From Turbatrix aceti (taxonomy: Eukaryota > Nematoda > Chromadorea > Rhabditida > Panagrolaimidae), in the NCBI GenBank assembly GCA_963969345.1, contig OZ017768.1, forward strand, positions 868,001-932,000: 64,000 nucleotides of DNA. The letters run 5' to 3'. Below are positions 1 to 10,404 of the stretch, piece by piece. The position numbers were made by a program, and so were the translations under genes. The notes under the pieces are model-generated. The model was not told where the DNA came from. It made no database searches and worked only from the letters and a program-made list of their open reading frames with translations. Every line of letters begins with the position of its first letter. Position 1 is the first letter of the stretch.

Positions 1-732
1 CATGTGTTTGTATCTTGGACACGCAGGCTTTATGTGCACTAGCATGCCCAAGATAATTGTGGCCGGACCGGATGGTGCCGTGTACGCGTAAACTATCACG
101 GCTACCTGGTTTAAAGTCAAAGTCGGTTCCTCTAGACGACATCGTTGATTGAATGTAGCGGAGGTTGCAAAAGAACTGCTGTTTTCGACTAACTAAGCAG
201 TTTTTATGTAAAAAAAATCAGAAGTAATGCAATGTTGTGCAATGTTTTTCACAAAGGTGAGAGGATGCAATGTGGTGAAGAAGGACGGTCGCTTTTGCAG
301 GTTGCGAGTAACGTTGTGCAATGCTATGTAGCGAGCAAAACGATGAGTCATAAAAACTTTTGAATGTCAAACATCGAAAAAAGTTCACACGCTTATTGCA
401 TATACTAAATATTTAAAACAATAAAATCATGCTTTTCTGTGAAAAAAACCAAGTTGTCGCTAATGTTTTCTCCTAATAAGCATATTTATCAAATAATTTT
501 AGTTCTTATTAGTTCACGCTACGTAGCTTGAAATCCCGGAGTTTTCTTATAAGATTTATAATTATTTCTACAGAGATTTCATTAAGCCTTATTCAAAAAA
601 GCAAAACAAAACTGTAATTGCGGAGGATTTTTAAATTTGTTTCTACCTTTTTTTCATTTCGGTCGATGGTCACTAAAATTATATCCATACCAAAATGTTT
701 TTGGAATGTCTTCACAATTTAAAACATTCTAA
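1..732. other. Upstream intergenic, no gene seen
   Basis: AT-rich sequence before the first receptor gene. I see no exon with receptor motifs on either strand and no long open frame. Several short runs share the words GCAATG and TGTGCAATG (about 225-325), suggesting a small degenerate local repeat. It presumably contains the promoter of receptor A, but no specific element can be assigned. Confidence 0.4.
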
Positions 733-1743
733 ATGCCGACATTTTACCAACTGATGAATATTTACAACGTCATCATTTCTATCATACTCCAGCTAGTTCT
801 CATAAAACCTTTGCTTTCACTGCCTAAACTTCGTCGTCGAGTTCACATAAACTTTTGGGCTATCTTTGTCGTTCAACATTTTGCTGTACAAACTATCATT
901 ATTGTTACTCTTATTATGAATATCGGATATTATTTACTGCAAGAAAATTTTCGATCTTACATGTTTTTTGATTTTGTGACGACGCAGATTTTTCCACGCA
1001 TGTTCAATTTTTTATTTGCATCTATTCAAGTTTTGGTTGTTGAAAGATTTGTTGCAACAATAAATTATAAGTCATACGAAAACAAGACTTATCATTTACT
1101 ATTCACAATTCCTACTACTTTATACGTTGTTGTATGGACTTGGTCTTCGGGTTTGATTTTTAGTTACGCAGATTGGCGTGTTATGGCTGCACTTTCGGTA
1201 TATCTATTTATAGGTTCTGCTCTTTTGGTTGTATGTTTCAAACTGTTTAGGATCTTGAAAAATGTTCTCACATTTTTAGGGAATGAAAATTCTTTTTGAC
1301 TTTAATAAACGAATGCAAAAACTGACATTGAATTCAGCAATTATTCTCACTGAACGCTACCAAGTCAGTTTGGCTATGTTTGTGTTTTTAATTATTTGAC
1401 GTTTTAGATATCCGAAAACCTACGAACGATCATTCTTGGTACACCTTTTCTTTTTAGCGGAATTAGTGCGTTATTTTGTGGTACAATAGCAGTAACGGCC
1501 ATTCGTGTATATAATCTAAAAACTGATGTTATTTTTATTCGGCAACTTGCATCTATTGTTTTTATTACTGTAATGATTGCTGCTTATACAATTACGCAAG
1601 CAACGATGAATGCCAAAAAGATTTTAAAAGATGGATCGGTTTTCAGTGTTGTATCACCTCAAATCGATGGAAACGATCAAAAACTAACAGAACCAAATCG
1701 TGCCGCGGATATTTATTTTCGGCAATTTCAAGCCGATTTGTAA
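733..1743 (+). CDS. Serpentine chemoreceptor A (Sre/Sra-like, 305 aa)
   Basis: Seven-transmembrane receptor of the nematode Sre/Sra type, expected in the membrane of chemosensory neurons. Exons are 733-1230, 1280-1363 and 1408-1743; all introns are phase 0. Exon 1 encodes about five hydrophobic segments (near residues 8-30, 41-64, 83-105, 122-142 and 150-170). At the end of TM3 is the signature ERFVAT followed by YKSYENKTY. Exon 2 is an 84-bp cytoplasmic-loop exon ending in RYQ. Exon 3 opens with ISENLRTI, carries TM6 and TM7, and ends in the family tail ADIYFRQFQ. No frameshift or stop is seen. Unlike genes B-G, no clear splice acceptor lies just before the ATG. Sequence and exon lengths match gene D, so it is probably functional. 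Ligand unknown. Confidence 0.85.
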
Positions 1744-2400
1744 TAATGATGTATGTAAACTCCACATCGGGAAAATCAGCGGTAGAATTGTTTTTGTTTG
1801 TTTTTTGTTGTTGTTTTACGATGCGTTACAAAATATTTTTCCGAACACTACAAGTTTTGAAAAACATTTTGCTTCCACGGAAGCAAAATATCATTGTATC
1901 ATCTACGGTAGTAAAAGTACACAAGCGTAGCAAACATAGCAACATTTTATGTTTGTCAAATCAACAATTCGTTTTTATGCTTCATTATAAATATTTTTTT
2001 GCGTTGTGAGTCTTGTGTAATGATGCTTTACACCTTTGTACCTTTTAAGTACCTGACTGAAAAAATTAATGTCTGATATTGTTCTTCATTTTTTATCCGG
2101 TAGCAAACTACGCAGAATATTACAAACAAAATTTAAAAAAATAATTATTCATACATATATTTTTCTCCCTGAAGTATTTGCATTGCCTGACATAAAGCTC
2201 ATCTGTAAAATGCTTAGAGGTTTGTAAATACTGCTAGATTTTTTAATAGATCCCAAATCAAAAAGAATTTCGAGGGAAATGACATAAAATTGACATGTTT
2301 CTAAAAAGTACGTCTGTGCTTACAAATCCACTATGTATGTGTAGGCTGCAGAAACCGACAAACAGTAGCATGAGACATGGCGCTGCAGGTATGTAGCTAG

Positions 2401-2507
2401 GATTGACGGCACCTCTTCGTGCGATACAGATACTCTTCGCTATCATCTCTCTTTTTGTGATCAGTAATTCAGCACGAGTAAAAGTAATAAATGAAATGAA
2501 ATGAAAC
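2401..2507 (+). repeat. SINE-like retroposon end, family 1 (diverged)
   Basis: The block containing CACCTCTTCGTGCGATACAG, then ATACTC..CGC..ATC and GCACGAGTAAAAGTAATAAA ends in a (AATGA)n-type tail. It matches the minus-strand copy at 10834-10941 and the copy at 21460-21552, whose boundaries are defined by target duplications. This copy preserves more upstream sequence but is more diverged. No target duplication could be fixed here. Confidence 0.6.
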
Positions 2508-2518
2508 CTGATCTAATG

Positions 2519-2557
2519 ATAACTAATCACTGAGTAACAATGGAATAAATAAATATG
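2519..2557 (+). repeat. Short retroposon end, family 2 (diverged)
   Basis: Reads AACTAATCACTGAGTAACAA then TGGAATAAATAAATA. It is a diverged match to the family-2 insertion in receptor H (22762-22809), which has CTAACCACTGAGTAATGGTG and an (AAAT)n tail. Confidence 0.5.
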
Positions 2558-2716
2558 TATGCATTTTGTTGCAATTTAAAAAAAAATTTTTAAACCTTTA
2601 ATTATCGGGTTTCAAACATTTTGTCAACAAAAACTTTTATTATAATAAATATAAATAAGTTCAATGATAAAAAAAAGCAAAAATGTGGAAAAATCAACAA
2701 ACTCCAAAATACTCAG

Positions 2717-3574
2717 TTACCAGATATCGGCTTGCTGATGCGGGGATTCCAGATACACAGTGTTGTCGTCATGAGATGTAAAAAAAATGTTGTTTTCCCG
2801 GAATCGCGCGGCTATTGACTCTGGCAGTTCTCCGCTGAATGTGATATGCAGTTTTCCGTTGAACTAAAATAGGTAATTATAACATTTTTCAAAGCGTGTC
2901 AAAAAACTTACTTCACAAATAGCAGAGATGGTGTCGTCGTCCAAGTCGCTGTTCACATTGGTCAGGCTGAGTGACGTAAGCGTGTCTTTGGCATCGACGA
3001 GAAGCATCTTGATATCGGCTGTGCTGAACTCCCAATTGACAAAGCAGAAGTTCAGCATGCTAATGCCCTTGATAGTGTTCAGAAACTCCTGACGATTGAC
3101 CGATTCATGCAGAGTAGTTCCGCGCAGCATCAAAGACTTCAAAGTCGGGGGGATCAGGGGCAGCAGCGACGTGAGAGACACTTCAAATCCTGTGACCATT
3201 AATTCCTCGTGGTTGTTTGTAAAATGGGCGCTGATGTTATCCGGCATCGGGCAGAATACATCATCTTCGGTCGATGACGACAAATGGATTGCCAAAGGGT
3301 TAAATAGCTTTGTATGTTCAGCAACCAGTGAAGAAAAGTCGTCGCAGATCAGGGCACCCGATTGGTCGTCGAAAGCAGCAGTCATGACTTCGCCGTCGAA
3401 ACCCAAGGAAAACTCGCCGACGTAGTACTGGATGTACCTCGAAACGGCAGAGAGATCTTGAATCTGCAGCATACTGGTCAGCACACTGCGCGGGATCGCG
3501 GAAAGCAACTCGTGAGACAGGACGAAATCGTAGTCGTGGAAAGCGACGGAGAAGTTCGAAGAAGTAGACGACAT
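2717..3574 (-). CDS. Hypothetical protein, 269 aa, two exons
   Basis: Minus-strand gene inside the receptor cluster. Exon 1 is 3574-2912 (221 codons from ATG). A donor GTAAG follows at 2911-2907 and the acceptor TTTTAG lies just before exon 2, 2863-2717 (48 codons plus TAA). The frame joins cleanly at phase 0. The protein is acidic and soluble, with no signal peptide or membrane segment. The middle to C-terminal part contains leucine-rich stretches such as LIPPTLKSLMLRGTTL and DTLTSLSLTNVNSDLDDDT that resemble degenerate leucine-rich repeats. The region is less AT-rich than its surroundings, supporting coding. I do not recognise the family; a nematode F-box/LRR-like or orphan protein is possible. 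Opposite strand to all receptors, so not part of that array. Confidence 0.75.
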
Positions 3575-4900
3575 GATGATGAGCTCAAATAATTGACTGT
3601 GCAGTTAACAGAATTTGTCATCTGCGCAGCTTTTATAAAGAATTGCAACTGCATTGCGCAGAGGAACGCCCCCTTTTTGCCAAAAACGTCGGCGGCAAAT
3701 CAAGAAGGAAAGCAAACTTGATTGACAAGCAAGTGCGCGCGGAGTTGGGAAAGTGAGACGGGTGCGTAAAGTGTCCCTTCCGGGAAAAATATCTGCCATA
3801 CAGAATGCAGGTGCCGTAAATCATAGGAATGGCATTAGTGCGGTGGCCTCAGAGGTTGGGTACTTCTGTTTGTCAATATTGTGTGATGCAGTAAAGTATA
3901 AGCGATTTTCAAACCTGTGAATTGAATTTTTACAGGTTTGTATAATTCCGTGTGTACGAGTAAGAGATAAATTGAATTGAATTTTCAGTATAAACTATTT
4001 TGCGACAATTTGGGTTTTAAAATCGGATCCGGGAATGGGAAAACCGGGGCCGATCTAGTCGAAGACGGGGAAAATTTTACATGAGCTCAACACCTCATTG
4101 AAAAAATCGAATAAAGTGTGTAAAAACGGCTATTAATTTTGTTCAAAAACATTTGGCGTTGTTCCTTACCCATTTGCACGTATTTTTTTGCTATGTATTT
4201 TATTTGTTTTCGTTAACTATTTATTTGTGATTTTTATTTTTGAACAGTTGCTAGGTAGTTCTTATAATTGGGCTTAAAACTAACGACAACGTGCCATCTG
4301 CTAGGTTTCTTTTATGTTAACTAATTTGCAAGGCCATGCAACTAAAACATTAAAACTATTTTTCTTGCATTTTTTGGGATTATAAAAAAGTTGTGATTTT
4401 TTTTAAGAAGCGCTAAAAACTGCAAAGCACAAGATCTATGATTTTACTGCAAAAATATTGTAAATAGGTTAGTAAAAACAAAACATTTACCGACCAAAAT
4501 TTAATAGAAAAAACAACGTATTTTGTACGAAATTCTTTGACAGTCTGTAATGATGATAGTTTTATGCATTTGGGACTAAATTATTAGATCATTACCGTAA
4601 TAGTGTTTGTTTTGAATAATTTAAAAAAATTGATGTTTGACGTTCTTTTTTTACATGTATTTAACAGTATAAAGCTACATAAAAACACTTATTTTTTGCT
4701 CCCAATGCAAAAATATTAAGCAAGCGCTTTTTGGCTGGCTTCCGCACTGGCTCACTGTACAAAAAATTTACACCTGTTGGTGCGGGCAGTGAGTTGAGAA
4801 CTTGTTTTTGGCTAAAAACAGGTAATATTTAAAGTATTTTACCGTAATTATAAGTAGTTTTTTCTATGGAGCATTTAAAATGGAAAATAATTCATTTTAG
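3575..4900. other. Intergenic, divergent promoter space
   Basis: About 1.3 kb between the minus-strand hypothetical gene and receptor B. It should contain both divergent promoters. I see no exon motifs; 3600-3840 is less AT-rich but the overlapping open frames there show no recognisable protein. The rest is AT-rich with poly-T runs. Confidence 0.4.
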
Positions 4901-4910
4901 CACTACAAGA
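4893..4910 (+). promoter_or_regulatory. Splice acceptor 10 nt before receptor B start
   Basis: CATTTTAG ends at 4900 and the start ATG is at 4911. An acceptor 9-11 nt before the ATG is also present in C (7504), D (9221), E (11380), F (16030) and G (19805). This fits spliced-leader trans-splicing or a conserved 5' UTR intron, and it favours the ATG at 4911 over the in-frame ATG at 4866, which lies upstream of the acceptor. Confidence 0.6.
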
Positions 4911-5919
4911 ATGCCGGAATTCTATATATTCCTAATTATCTACAACATCGTCGTTTCTCTCATTGTTCAGCTTATTCTTATCAAGCAACTGTTTTCTCTG
5001 CCAAAACTACGCCATCTCATCCACGTAAATTTTTTTGCTCTATTTGTTATACAACATTTAGTAGTGCAACTCATTGTTATTTTTACTATCGTCCAAAATA
5101 TAGGATTCTATTTATTGGACAAACATTTTGAGTCTAATTTAGTTTTTGTTTTTCTGACAACACAAGTTGGGCCACGAATGTACTCATTGTTGTTTGCATG
5201 CGACCAGGTTTTGTTTGTTGAACGATTTGTTGCCACTATCAGGTACAAATCGTATGAAAACAGAACTTATCATCTTACGTTAACGATACCGGCTACCGTA
5301 TACATCTTTGCGTGGACTGGAATGGCGGGTTTTCTAATGACTTTTAGAGATTGGCGTATTATAACCGCACTTTTGTTTTTTGGGATCATGCACCTTGCTC
5401 TTATTGTTGTATGTTAATTTTTACTTTTTATCAGCTATCAAAAATAATAATTTATAATAATAATTTAGGGAATAAAAATTTTATTCGACGTCAACAAACA
5501 AATGCAGAAATTAAAATTGAATTCATCGATTATACTCACTCAACGCTATCAGGCTAGTAATACCAAATATGTTTGTTTTAACATTAAAATATATTTACAT
5601 TTTAACGTTTCAGATATCTGAAAACCTGCGGACAATCGTGCTTGTCACACCTCTTCTTGTAGGCGGTGAATTTGCATTGTTTTGTACTTCAATTTTGTCT
5701 ACAATTATCCGGTTAAATAATCCAAACATTCCTGTAATTTTTCTTAGACAATTTGTTTCAGCCCTTTTTCTCACTTTTATGATTGTTACATATACCATTT
5801 CGCAAGCCGCTCTGCATGCATTCTTTGTAAAACCTCGAGCGGCCCGCATGTCTCAACAATCCTTTGAACCAAACCATGTTGCGGATGTTTACTTCCGGCA
5901 AGTGAAAGCTAATTGGTAA
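4911..5919 (+). CDS. Serpentine chemoreceptor B (295 aa)
   Basis: Member of the A-G subgroup. Exons are 4911-5408 (498 bp, same as A and D), 5469-5552 (84 bp) and 5614-5919. Exon 1 has the multi-TM half with ERFVAT and YKSYENRTYHL; exon 2 ends QRYQ-type; exon 3 starts ISENLRTI and ends ADVYFRQVKANW. The C-terminal tail before that motif is about ten residues shorter than in A or D. The donor after exon 2 reads CAG|GCTAGT where paralogs have GTTAGT or GTCAGT, so this intron would be GC-AG; if it is not spliced the protein would be cut after RYQ. Otherwise there are no stops or frameshifts. Closest in sequence to gene C. Probably functional, but the donor needs a transcript. Confidence 0.8.
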
Positions 5920-6221
5920 TTAATTAATTGGCGTTTTGATTTTCAACATTCCGTTGACAAAGAATTGTATCTCAATCATGAATTTTTTGTATTGCCTTTG
6001 GTTTTTTTTGCTGATGAATTTGAGTTACAAAATAAAACATTTGTTGTTTAGATGTCATGCTCCAACCGAAGGTTTTTAGCAGGTTGACAGCTTGCTCCAA
6101 GTTGTGTCCACCTCTGTCGATCGATGTCAGCGAGGACTTCGGAGTCGGAAAGTCGCGAAGTCCTGAGACATCTTGCGCTACTGCCCCCAGTGCGCAGCTC
6201 GATTGGGGGAGGGACAGTTTG

Positions 6222-6277
6222 TGGTTAGAGCAGAGTTGAAATAAAAATAAAACATTATTTCAACTCTGCTCTAACCA
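6222..6277. repeat. Perfect 21-bp hairpin
   Basis: The arm TGGTTAGAGCAGAGTTGAAA (start 6222) is matched by its exact reverse complement ending at 6277, with a roughly 14-nt A/T loop. It sits between a GC-richer block and a family-2 retroposon end. Function unknown; it could be the junction of two inverted insertions. Confidence 0.7.
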
Positions 6278-6352
6278 TTATTCAGATACTGAGTAATGGT
6301 GAAATAAATATTCAGATACTGAGTAATGGTGAAATAAATAAATAAATAAAAC
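6278..6352 (+). repeat. Family-2 retroposon end with tandem duplication
   Basis: The unit ATTCAGATACTGAGTAATGG..GAAATAAAT occurs twice in a row, followed by an (AAAT)n tail. The ACTGAGTAATGGTGAAATAA core is the same as in the insertion in receptor H. Confidence 0.65.
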
Positions 6353-6772
6353 TGTTATTTAAAAAAAAGAAATATTATTTTAAATATAACGTTTTTCTAC
6401 CAATTAAATAGCACAAAATTAATCAGTTTTGTGATAAAACTACACTTTTTTAGGTGACGATTAGTTATTTTTTTGAACTTGCTTTTTATGTTTTTTACAT
6501 TACTAAAAAAAATCTTCTTCACAAAGGCTATTTGTGTCTGAAGCTTCCGCAGAAGCTTTTCAAAGAGCGCAGTTTTTCAAACACAATTTGTGGTTTTTGT
6601 CTTGTCGAACACCGAGTTGAGCGAGTCCGCCCAGCGTAGGGAAAGGTGTTCCCCAGGTCGCTTCCTTGTGCTATTCACAAGGTCAGTCGTCGGGCCCATC
6701 TGTTTTTCTCTGCCTAAATGAGCTTTCGAGCGTAGATCTTATTACTCTTACTCGTGATTAATTACAATGTTG

Positions 6773-7112
6773 TCGGGAACCCGACCCCAAAACCGACCCG
6801 AACCCGAACCCGATTCTTTTCAGTCAATGTACTCGAAATTTCGGGTCGGGTATCTTATACCGATTTCAAACGCTAAAACAATTTTAAAATATTTTACATT
6901 TTTATTCTTAAAACAGCAATATACTGATTTCAAACGCTTATAAATGTGAAAATTTAGAATATATGTGGAAAATTTATTTTTTTAAGCACAAAAAATACAT
7001 GTTTTGTCAAAAAATTTTGGGTTCGGATTGGGTCAGGTCGGGTTTTCGGGTCGGTTACCCGAAAGTTTGGGTTCGGGTCGGGTACCCGGAAGTTTTGGAT
7101 ATCCGACAAGAC
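6773..7112. repeat. MITE-like inverted repeat rich in ACCCGA/TCGGGT
   Basis: The left part contains GACCCGAACCCGAACCCGA-type sequence and the right part carries the inverted TTCGGGTCGGGTACCCG. Outer ends TTGTCGG and CCGACAA are inverted. The AT-rich middle has no coding potential. Target duplication not resolved, so the class of element is uncertain. Confidence 0.55.
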
Positions 7113-7514
7113 TGCTTAGTTACTCATCATAATAGGTTTTTGATCAAAATTTTTCTCAAAAATTTCAAGCTTAATAAATAGTAAATATTTGCAGCATTAT
7201 TGGTGCTTTGACTGTATGTGTGCTTTGAATAATAAAAAAATTGTATTTTTTTAATTTTTTTATTCAAAGCACTTTTTTTCTTATTTTTTTCAAGCGCTTA
7301 TTCAGTGGTGCCAAACTACACACATAGCGTTGACTTTGTATATGTATAGTGTGTTTAGTTCAGGGCGTGTTACCATTTGGAACTAAATTTAAACGACAGT
7401 TCTTTGATTGAGGGTAGTTGAAAACAAATTCATTGAAAAAAGTTCACTGATCGAAAAGAATTGTAATTCTCTTTTGTACTATTACATATTTCTATTTTTT
7501 TCAGAATTGCAAGA

Positions 7515-8817
7515 ATGTCGTCATATTATAAAATTTTATTTGTCTACAATATCGTCGTTTCTGCTGTTATTCAAATCGTTCTAATCAAGCACTTTTTTTC
7601 TCTACGCAAATTACGTCACCGTGTTCATGTCAACTTTTTTGCTCTATTTGTCACCCAACATTTGATTGTACAGCTCATTGTATTTTTTACAGTCTCCCAA
7701 AATTTAGGAATTTATTTATTGGACAAAAATTTTGAATATGACATTATTTTTCACTTTTTGACAAAACAAGTTGGTCCACGCATGTATTCATTTTTGTTTG
7801 CATGCGACCAGGTTTTGTTTGTTGAACGATTTGTTGCAACAGTCAAATACAAATCGTATGAAAACAAGACATATCATTTGGCATTCACGATTCCTGTTAC
7901 CGTATACATCGTTACATGGACTGCTTATGACTTTTAAAGATTGGCGAATTATTGCTACACAATTATTTTATATGATTATACATACAGTGCTTCTCGTTGT
8001 GAGTTGTTCATACTCAAAAAGCAGGAACGGTTTATTGGTGACGGATATAGGACAGTTTAGCCCCAGACAGTTTACAGACACGTCAGTTAACAGCCATGTC
8101 TGTTTTCCAATGACAGTGTATCCAAGCTGGAAATTTAAAAAAAAATCCAAAAAGAATTCCAAATTTTTACTGAGTTGACCTAATAGCTGCAAAAAAGGCG
8201 CGCAAATCCCTGTATGTCAACCAAACGGCCGATTTTCGATCGTTGTGCGTTTTTTTGACCGAAGTGTTGCACCAACTATTACAAAGCAAGGTCACCGTCT
8301 CCCACGAACCCCGCGGGGTCACCCCCGGTGAATGACCCCGTATCCCTCGTAAGATCTGTCTGTAAATTGTCCAGTGGTAAAGTGATTGGCGGTAAACTGT
8401 CCAAATGCCATTAGTTACAGTGATCTACCAATGGTTTATAGGGAATGAAAATCTTATTCAACGTCAATAAACAAATGCAAAAACTAACATTAAATTCCTT
8501 AGTTATTCTTACTCATCGTTATCAGGTCGGATATTTTTTTTGTCTGAATGTTGTATTTTTTTACGTTTCAGATATCCGAAAATCTCAGAACAATCATCCT
8601 TGGCACGCCTCATCTTGTCGGAGCAGAAATTGCTCTGTTTTGTACCGCGATTTCTTCCACCAGCATCCGTCTGTATAATCCCCTCATAGATGAGATTTTG
8701 ATACGTCAACTTGTTTCCGCTATTTTTCTCACCCTTATGATTGTAACTTACACCATAACGCAGGCAACTCTGGATGCGTTTCTTGTCACACCTCAAACTG
8801 TTTTTAAAATCCAATAA
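7515..8817 (+). pseudogene. Serpentine chemoreceptor C, frameshifted
   Basis: Paralog of B. Exon remnants are 7515-7998, 8442-8525 (84 bp) and 8572-8817. Exon 1 is 484 bp against 498 in A, B and D: 14 bp are missing after VTWT (near 7922), so the frame runs into TAA at 7935-7937; a second frame then carries on with MTFKDWR to the normal donor at 7999. Exon 3 encodes ISENLRTI and TM6-TM7 but stops after 81 codons and lacks the YFRQ..NW tail. Intron 1 is enlarged by a MITE (8050-8402). The splice acceptor 10 nt before the ATG, the ERFVAT motif and the RYQ exon are intact, so inactivation is probably recent. Confidence 0.8.
8050..8402. mobile_element. MITE in intron 1 of receptor C
   Basis: Begins GGACAGTTTAGCCCC and ends GGCGGTAAACTGTCC. 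Second inverted words TTTACAGAC near the left end and GTCTGTAAA near the right end reinforce the termini. Length is about 353 bp with no open frame. The block CAGTTTACAGACACGTCAGT recurs at about 19210-19230, and the internal block near 8165-8290 recurs at about 26455-26600. Target duplication not clear. Confidence 0.6.
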
Positions 8818-9221
8818 ATTCTTTTTGTGATGGCTCATTCTGACAGTATCAATGAGCTTGGTACTGTGTTAGAATACACCGTGGCTTTGAGGCTCTTTCC
8901 TACTTTTAATCCTTTTAATTTGAGATTCCGAATAAACAAATGTGATACAAAAATCGTGCAAAGTGTGTCTGGACAACAAAATAAAAGTACCCATTTTGCT
9001 TCTGACGTTATTTGTTTTATTAGGTTTTTAGTTTTAGTACGTAAGTAGTATAAATCACTTACGTTATAATAAATAATACGTAAAAAATGAAATGCCAACC
9101 CTCAACTTCATATACTAAATGTGTGTTGTATATTTTTTAAAGATTTTTGTTATTTGCTATCAGTTTATAAAAATACGTGTATACTACAAAAATATTATGA
9201 AAATTTTATTTTTACTTTTAG
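8818..9221. other. Short intergenic region
   Basis: AT-rich spacer of about 400 bp between C and D. Nothing recognisable other than the acceptor TACTTTTAG ending at 9221, 10 nt before the start of D. Confidence 0.4.
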
Positions 9222-9231
9222 ACCTCCACAA

Positions 9232-10404
9232 ATGCTAAACTTTTACCAATTTGTTTGCATCTACAATGTCATCGTTGCTGCCATACTCCAGATAATTCTC
9301 ATAAAACCTTTAATTTCGCTGCCAGGTCTTCGCCATTGTGTGCATGTCAACTTTTGGGCCATATTTGTCTCCGAACATCTGGCTGTACAAGTTTACATTA
9401 TTGTTACAATTATCATGAATATAGGATATTTTTTATTGGAAGATGATTTTAAATCCAACATATTTTTTAATATTTTGTCTGTACAAATATATCCACGCGT
9501 TTCCAACGGTTTATTTGCGTGTATTCAGGTTTTGGTCGTTGAACGATTTGTTGCAACAATTAAATACAAGTCGTACGAAAACAGAACGTACCATCTGGCA
9601 TTCACACTTCCTGTAATATTATTTATCGGTGCATGGTCTTGGTTGTCTGGATTAATGTTCAGTTTCAACGATTGGCGTGTTATGGTTACACTTTCATTAC
9701 TACTGTCTATGCACGTAATTTCTCTTGTTGTACGTTTTTCGCACAAATAGGGAGAGTATCACACAAATATAAAAAATTGGAATTTTGTTGAAAAAAATAA
9801 CATGAAATTGTCTGTTCGAACAGATTTTTTTTGCAAAAATCTAGAACATTACCAAGTTCTAGGTTGAGTACCCAAAAATTCCAGATGTCAGATTGAACAA
9901 AAAATAAATAATTAAATATAATTTTGTTTTTTTTAGGGAATGAAGTTACTATTCAATATGAATAAACGAATGCAAACATTAACTTCAAATTCTGCAATTA
10001 TTCTAACCCAGCGTTATCAGGTCAGTGTGACCTTACCTTGTTCCAAAAATTTTTTTGTTTTGTTTTAGATATCCGAAAACCTACGAACAATCATCGTTGG
10101 CACACCTTTTCTCGTTTGCGGAAATATTGCACTTTTTTGTGGTACAATTGCAACAACTGGGATTCGATTATATTACATAAAGTTTGACGTTATTTTTATT
10201 CGTCAACTTCTTTCTGCTGTATTCCTGACTGTAATGATCGTCATGTATTCCATTACAAAGGCAGCTTTAAAGGCCAAAAAAATATTGAGTGAACGGACGG
10301 CTTTTCATTATTGCACACCTCGAACCATAGAGAACTTTCAAAAAACGATGAAACCAAACCGGGTAACGGATGCTTATTTTCGGCAATTTGAGGCAAATTG
10401 GTGA
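9232..10404 (+). CDS. Serpentine chemoreceptor D (305 aa)
   Basis: Intact member of subgroup A-G. Exons are 9232-9729 (498 bp), 9937-10020 (84 bp) and 10069-10404 (336 bp): the same lengths as gene A. The start was chosen because the acceptor TACTTTTAG lies 10 nt upstream and MLNFYQ aligns with the other starts; an upstream in-frame extension from 9121 crosses that acceptor. Motifs: ERFVATIKYKSYENRTYHL after TM3, the RYQ loop exon, ISENLRTI, and a C-terminal VTDAYFRQFEANW. Codon use and motif conservation suggest it is functional. Ligand unknown. Confidence 0.88.

Larger units (their letters stand above)
1744..2716. other. Intergenic between receptor A and the minus-strand gene
   Basis: AT-rich. 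Apart from two retroposon ends near 2401-2557 (listed separately), I see nothing gene-like; short open frames here show no family motifs and overlap one another. Confidence 0.4.
5920..7504. other. Intergenic rich in repeats
   Basis: No receptor exons. It holds a GC-richer block at about 6050-6220, a perfect hairpin at 6222-6277, a family-2 retroposon end with internal duplication at 6278-6352, a GC-richer block at about 6590-6740 ending in a fragment of retroposon family 1, and the ACCCGA-rich inverted repeat at 6773-7112. Confidence 0.5.

Noticed and set aside
4866..4910. N-terminal extension of receptor B from the ATG at 4866
   Set aside because: It crosses the splice acceptor ending at 4900, and paralogs start at the position equivalent to 4911.
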